DNA of 64,000 bases from CAZTBB01 sp964611755 (GTDB taxonomy: Bacteria > Pseudomonadota > Alphaproteobacteria > Micavibrionales > Micavibrionaceae), in assembly GCA_964611755.1 (NCBI GenBank), contig CAZTBB010000006.1, forward strand, positions 5,595 through 69,594, given 5' to 3'. A program made the position numbers and the translations under genes. Below, in pieces: positions 62,081-64,000 of this stretch. The notes below the pieces were generated by a model, which saw only the letters and a program-made list of their open reading frames with translations, made no database searches and was not told the origin of the DNA. Every line of letters begins with the position of its first letter. The stretch's first letter is position 1.

Positions 62081-62571
62081 GCTCTATCATAGGTGATGAT
62101 AGAGAAAAACGGGTTTTTGTCACTGAAATCGATACGCTGCGTTTCTCTCCATTTTGTGTGGTCTATGTCGGGAAAATGCGCATCGCCCTCATAATCATGA
62201 TGGATCATGGTCAAATAAAGCCGATCGAGTAAATCTTCTTCCAGAGCTTGCGTGTAGATTTGCGCACCGCCAATGATAAAGACCTCATCCTGATCGGTGA
62301 TTGATTTGGCAATGCTGATGGCTTCTTCGATGGAGGTGGCAGGGATTGTGCCTTCAGCTTCAAAGCCGGAGCGGCTAATGACAATATGCGGGCGACCCGG
62401 CAAAAGCCCGGGCAGGGATTCAAATGTCTTGCGCCCCATAATCATGGGCTTGCCCATGGTGGTGGATTTGAAATGTTTGAAATCCTGAGGGATGTGCCAA
62501 AGCAAAGCATTATCCTTGCCGATGACATGGTTCTGAGCGAGGGCTGCGATGGCTGAAATTCGATACGTCAT
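62077..62571 (-). CDS. folA: Dihydrofolate reductase
   Basis: A 164-residue DHFR of usual length. ISAIAALAQNHVIGKDNALLWHIPQD (about 5-30) contains the Met20-loop region and the tryptophan, with the active-site acid aspartate in the PQDF helix. MGRKTFESLPGLLPGR binds NADPH, and VFIIGGAQIYTQAL is the GG motif. It regenerates tetrahydrofolate after thymidylate synthesis. It lies downstream of thyA and a methyltransferase on the same strand and is probably co-transcribed. Confidence 0.97.
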   Translation of the reverse strand: MTYRISAIAALAQNHVIGKDNALLWHIPQDFKHFKSTTMGKPMIMGRKTFESLPGLLPGRPHIVISRSGFEAEGTIPATSIEEAISIAKSITDQDEVFIIGGAQIYTQALEEDLLDRLYLTMIHHDYEGDAHFPDIDHTKWRETQRIDFSDKNPFFSIITYDRA

Positions 62572-62589
62572 GCAAAGACGTTAGCAAAC

Positions 62590-63372
62590 TTATTTCGTGA
62601 GTTCTAGGAACAAAAAGCGTCCATATTCACCAGATTGCGGCATTTTATTTTCCTGCGGGGGCCAGTTTACGTCCGTATTCGGGATTTCGAGGACGCGATT
62701 AACTCTGAGGCCAGCATTGACAGCAGCATTCATAATTTCTGCCAATGTTTTATGATGGTAGCTTGCCTTACCCTCATGTCCATCTCTGTTATTCATTTTG
62801 CCAAGAGAGAATGTTGTGGGTGTTTGATCAAAATATCCGGCATGTCCCTCAAACTTCTTATTTGGTTGCCCTGTGGAGAGTGATTGCCAATCCTGATACA
62901 TGGCATAGTGGGGATGGTTGCAAAAAACAAGCGCTTTGCCGTCCTTGTTCAGAAGGGATTTTATTGCTTCAAAATGCTCTTGTGTTTTCTCAAGCGGGAT
63001 TTCCTCCATCACAAAAAAGGATGTTACAATATCTGCACTCTCAAGAAGCTCTGATGGCATGGTGCTGCACACATCGCCATGAATGAAATCCACGCGCGTA
63101 TCTTGAACAGATTGGGCGGCACTCTCCAGAACCACTGATCCGCCATCAATTCCTGTCCAGTGGCTAAAGTCTTGCGATTGAAATGTCAGCAATAGGTTGC
63201 CGTTACCGCAACCAAGATCGACGAGAGTTTTGTTTTTGAAATCACCAACGCGTTCGGCAAAAAGCGGAAATAGGCAATTCACACGCGCGCCGGCGCGAGC
63301 CATGTCGAGCCCGTATGTATTATTCCATGTCGCTACGAAGTCTGGGTCATCCCAGACGGTATCATGTGTCAT
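62590..63372 (-). CDS. SAM-dependent class I methyltransferase
   Basis: A 260-residue protein. The SAM loop is LVDLGCGNGNLLLTF (motif I), GIDGG is motif II (acidic ribose ligand), FIHGDV motif III. An N-terminal segment WNNTYGLDMARAGAR is typical of small-molecule methyltransferases. It is inserted between thyA and folA, 58 nt and 18 nt apart. The substrate is unknown and the context gives no proof of a folate role. Confidence 0.78.
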   Translation of the reverse strand: MTHDTVWDDPDFVATWNNTYGLDMARAGARVNCLFPLFAERVGDFKNKTLVDLGCGNGNLLLTFQSQDFSHWTGIDGGSVVLESAAQSVQDTRVDFIHGDVCSTMPSELLESADIVTSFFVMEEIPLEKTQEHFEAIKSLLNKDGKALVFCNHPHYAMYQDWQSLSTGQPNKKFEGHAGYFDQTPTTFSLGKMNNRDGHEGKASYHHKTLAEIMNAAVNAGLRVNRVLEIPNTDVNWPPQENKMPQSGEYGRFLFLELTK

Positions 63373-63430
63373 CTACCCACCATTAATAATGATGCGTTAT
63401 GACTAAAGAATAATGATTGTTATGTCAATT

Positions 63431-64000
63431 TTAAACCGCAACAGGGGCTTTGATATGGGGATGTGCCTGATATCCGACCAATTCAAAATCTTCAAATTTA
63501 AAGTCAAAGATATTTTTCACATGCGGATTGAGGTGCATTTCCGGAAGCGCATAATGATCACGGCTCAGCTGTTCCCTGGTTTGCTCCAAATGGTTGAGGT
63601 ATAAATGCGCATCCCCGAATGTGTGCACAAAATCGCCGGGCTTGAGGCCGGTCACTTGCGCAACCATCATGGTCAGCAACGCATAAGAGGCAATGTTAAA
63701 GGGAACGCCAAGAAAGATATCCGCGCTGCGTTGATAAAGTTGGCATGATAGGCGGCCATCTGCCACATAAAATTGGAAGAATGCATGGCATGGCGGCAAG
63801 GCCATTTTGGGAATCTCGCCCACATTCCATGCAGAGACAATTAAGCGGCGATCATCCGGATGGGTTTGAATGCGATCAATCACATTCGAGATTTGATCAA
63901 TCGTGTTGCCATCCTTGGTTGGCCAGCTGCGCCATTGATGTCCATAGACGGGGCCCAAATCACCATGTTCATCGGCCCATTCATCCCAAATCGAAACACC
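63431..64000 (-). CDS. thyA: Thymidylate synthase, 5' end outside window
   Basis: The reading frame continues to the window edge (SIWDEWADEHGDLGPVYGHQW), so the N-terminus is missing. The catalytic cysteine is in LPPCHAFFQFYV; QRSADIFLGVPFNIASYALL, HTFGDAHLYLNHL and the C-terminal folate-binding part are typical ThyA. It makes dTMP from dUMP and methylene-tetrahydrofolate, leaving dihydrofolate for FolA two genes downstream. Confidence 0.97.
   Translation of the reverse strand, partial: GVSIWDEWADEHGDLGPVYGHQWRSWPTKDGNTIDQISNVIDRIQTHPDDRRLIVSAWNVGEIPKMALPPCHAFFQFYVADGRLSCQLYQRSADIFLGVPFNIASYALLTMMVAQVTGLKPGDFVHTFGDAHLYLNHLEQTREQLSRDHYALPEMHLNPHVKNIFDFKFEDFELVGYQAHPHIKAPVAV

Overview
The window reads as a chromosomal segment of an alphaproteobacterium. 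The indicators are FzlA (an FtsZ-binding GST homologue known from Caulobacter), a Usg-family protein, an adrenodoxin-type ferredoxin, a CtaA/Cox15 heme a synthase, a HrcA/CIRCE-controlled groESL operon, and mutM - small secreted protein - rpsT - dnaA. The moderate GC content and the many large predicted proteins that I cannot assign suggest a less studied lineage, perhaps Micavibrio-like; that placement is inference. I saw no tRNA, rRNA, insertion sequence, CRISPR array or prophage.

Layout. 1-5.8 kb: 3' part of RNase E, a pilin-like protein, an aminotransferase, a candidate small RNA, a secreted protein and a glycosyltransferase. 6.2-12.5 kb: an accessory block with a 1131-residue protein carrying an N-terminal tandem duplication, a small protein, and two tandem paralogues with matching promoters. 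12.5-16.1 kb: heme a synthase, a membrane protein coupled to a 2Fe-2S ferredoxin, an NlpC/P60-like protein and Usg. 16.2-18.4 kb: groESL with promoter, CIRCE and terminator. 18.5-24.2 kb: a cupin-like protein, an XRE regulator, a strong promoter with a hairpin-ended leader, then mutM, a secreted protein, rpsT and dnaA. 24.4-29.6 kb: a GNAT gene and a biotin operon bioBFDA that ends in a ferritin-like diiron protein overlapping bioA. 29.6-35.4 kb: six tandem minus-strand paralogues of an unknown family with a putative HxxxH...E metal site, the most unusual feature here. 35.6-40.4 kb: dnaN, two uncharacterised genes, recF and hisC. 40.6-45.3 kb: thiolase, an unknown helical protein and FadB/FadJ-type beta-oxidation enzyme behind a 17-bp palindrome. 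45.3-49.9 kb: a P-loop protein, a ceramidase-family membrane protein and a very divergent PEP-carboxylase homologue. 49.9-64 kb: a SpoU methyltransferase, acetoacetyl-CoA synthetase, DsbD plus a thioredoxin-fold partner, a soluble PAS histidine kinase, an SDR protein, fzlA, uppP, rsmD, an RluB-type pseudouridine synthase, tadA, folA, a methyltransferase and 5'-truncated thyA.

The housekeeping genes are tightly packed, with several 4-nt convergent overlaps, one 53-nt convergent overlap and one divergent pair whose start codons overlap. The likely novelty lies in the six-paralogue array, the diiron protein at the end of the biotin operon, the PEPC-like protein with altered catalytic loops, and two candidate small RNAs. 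All functional statements rest on motif reading by eye; no database search was run.
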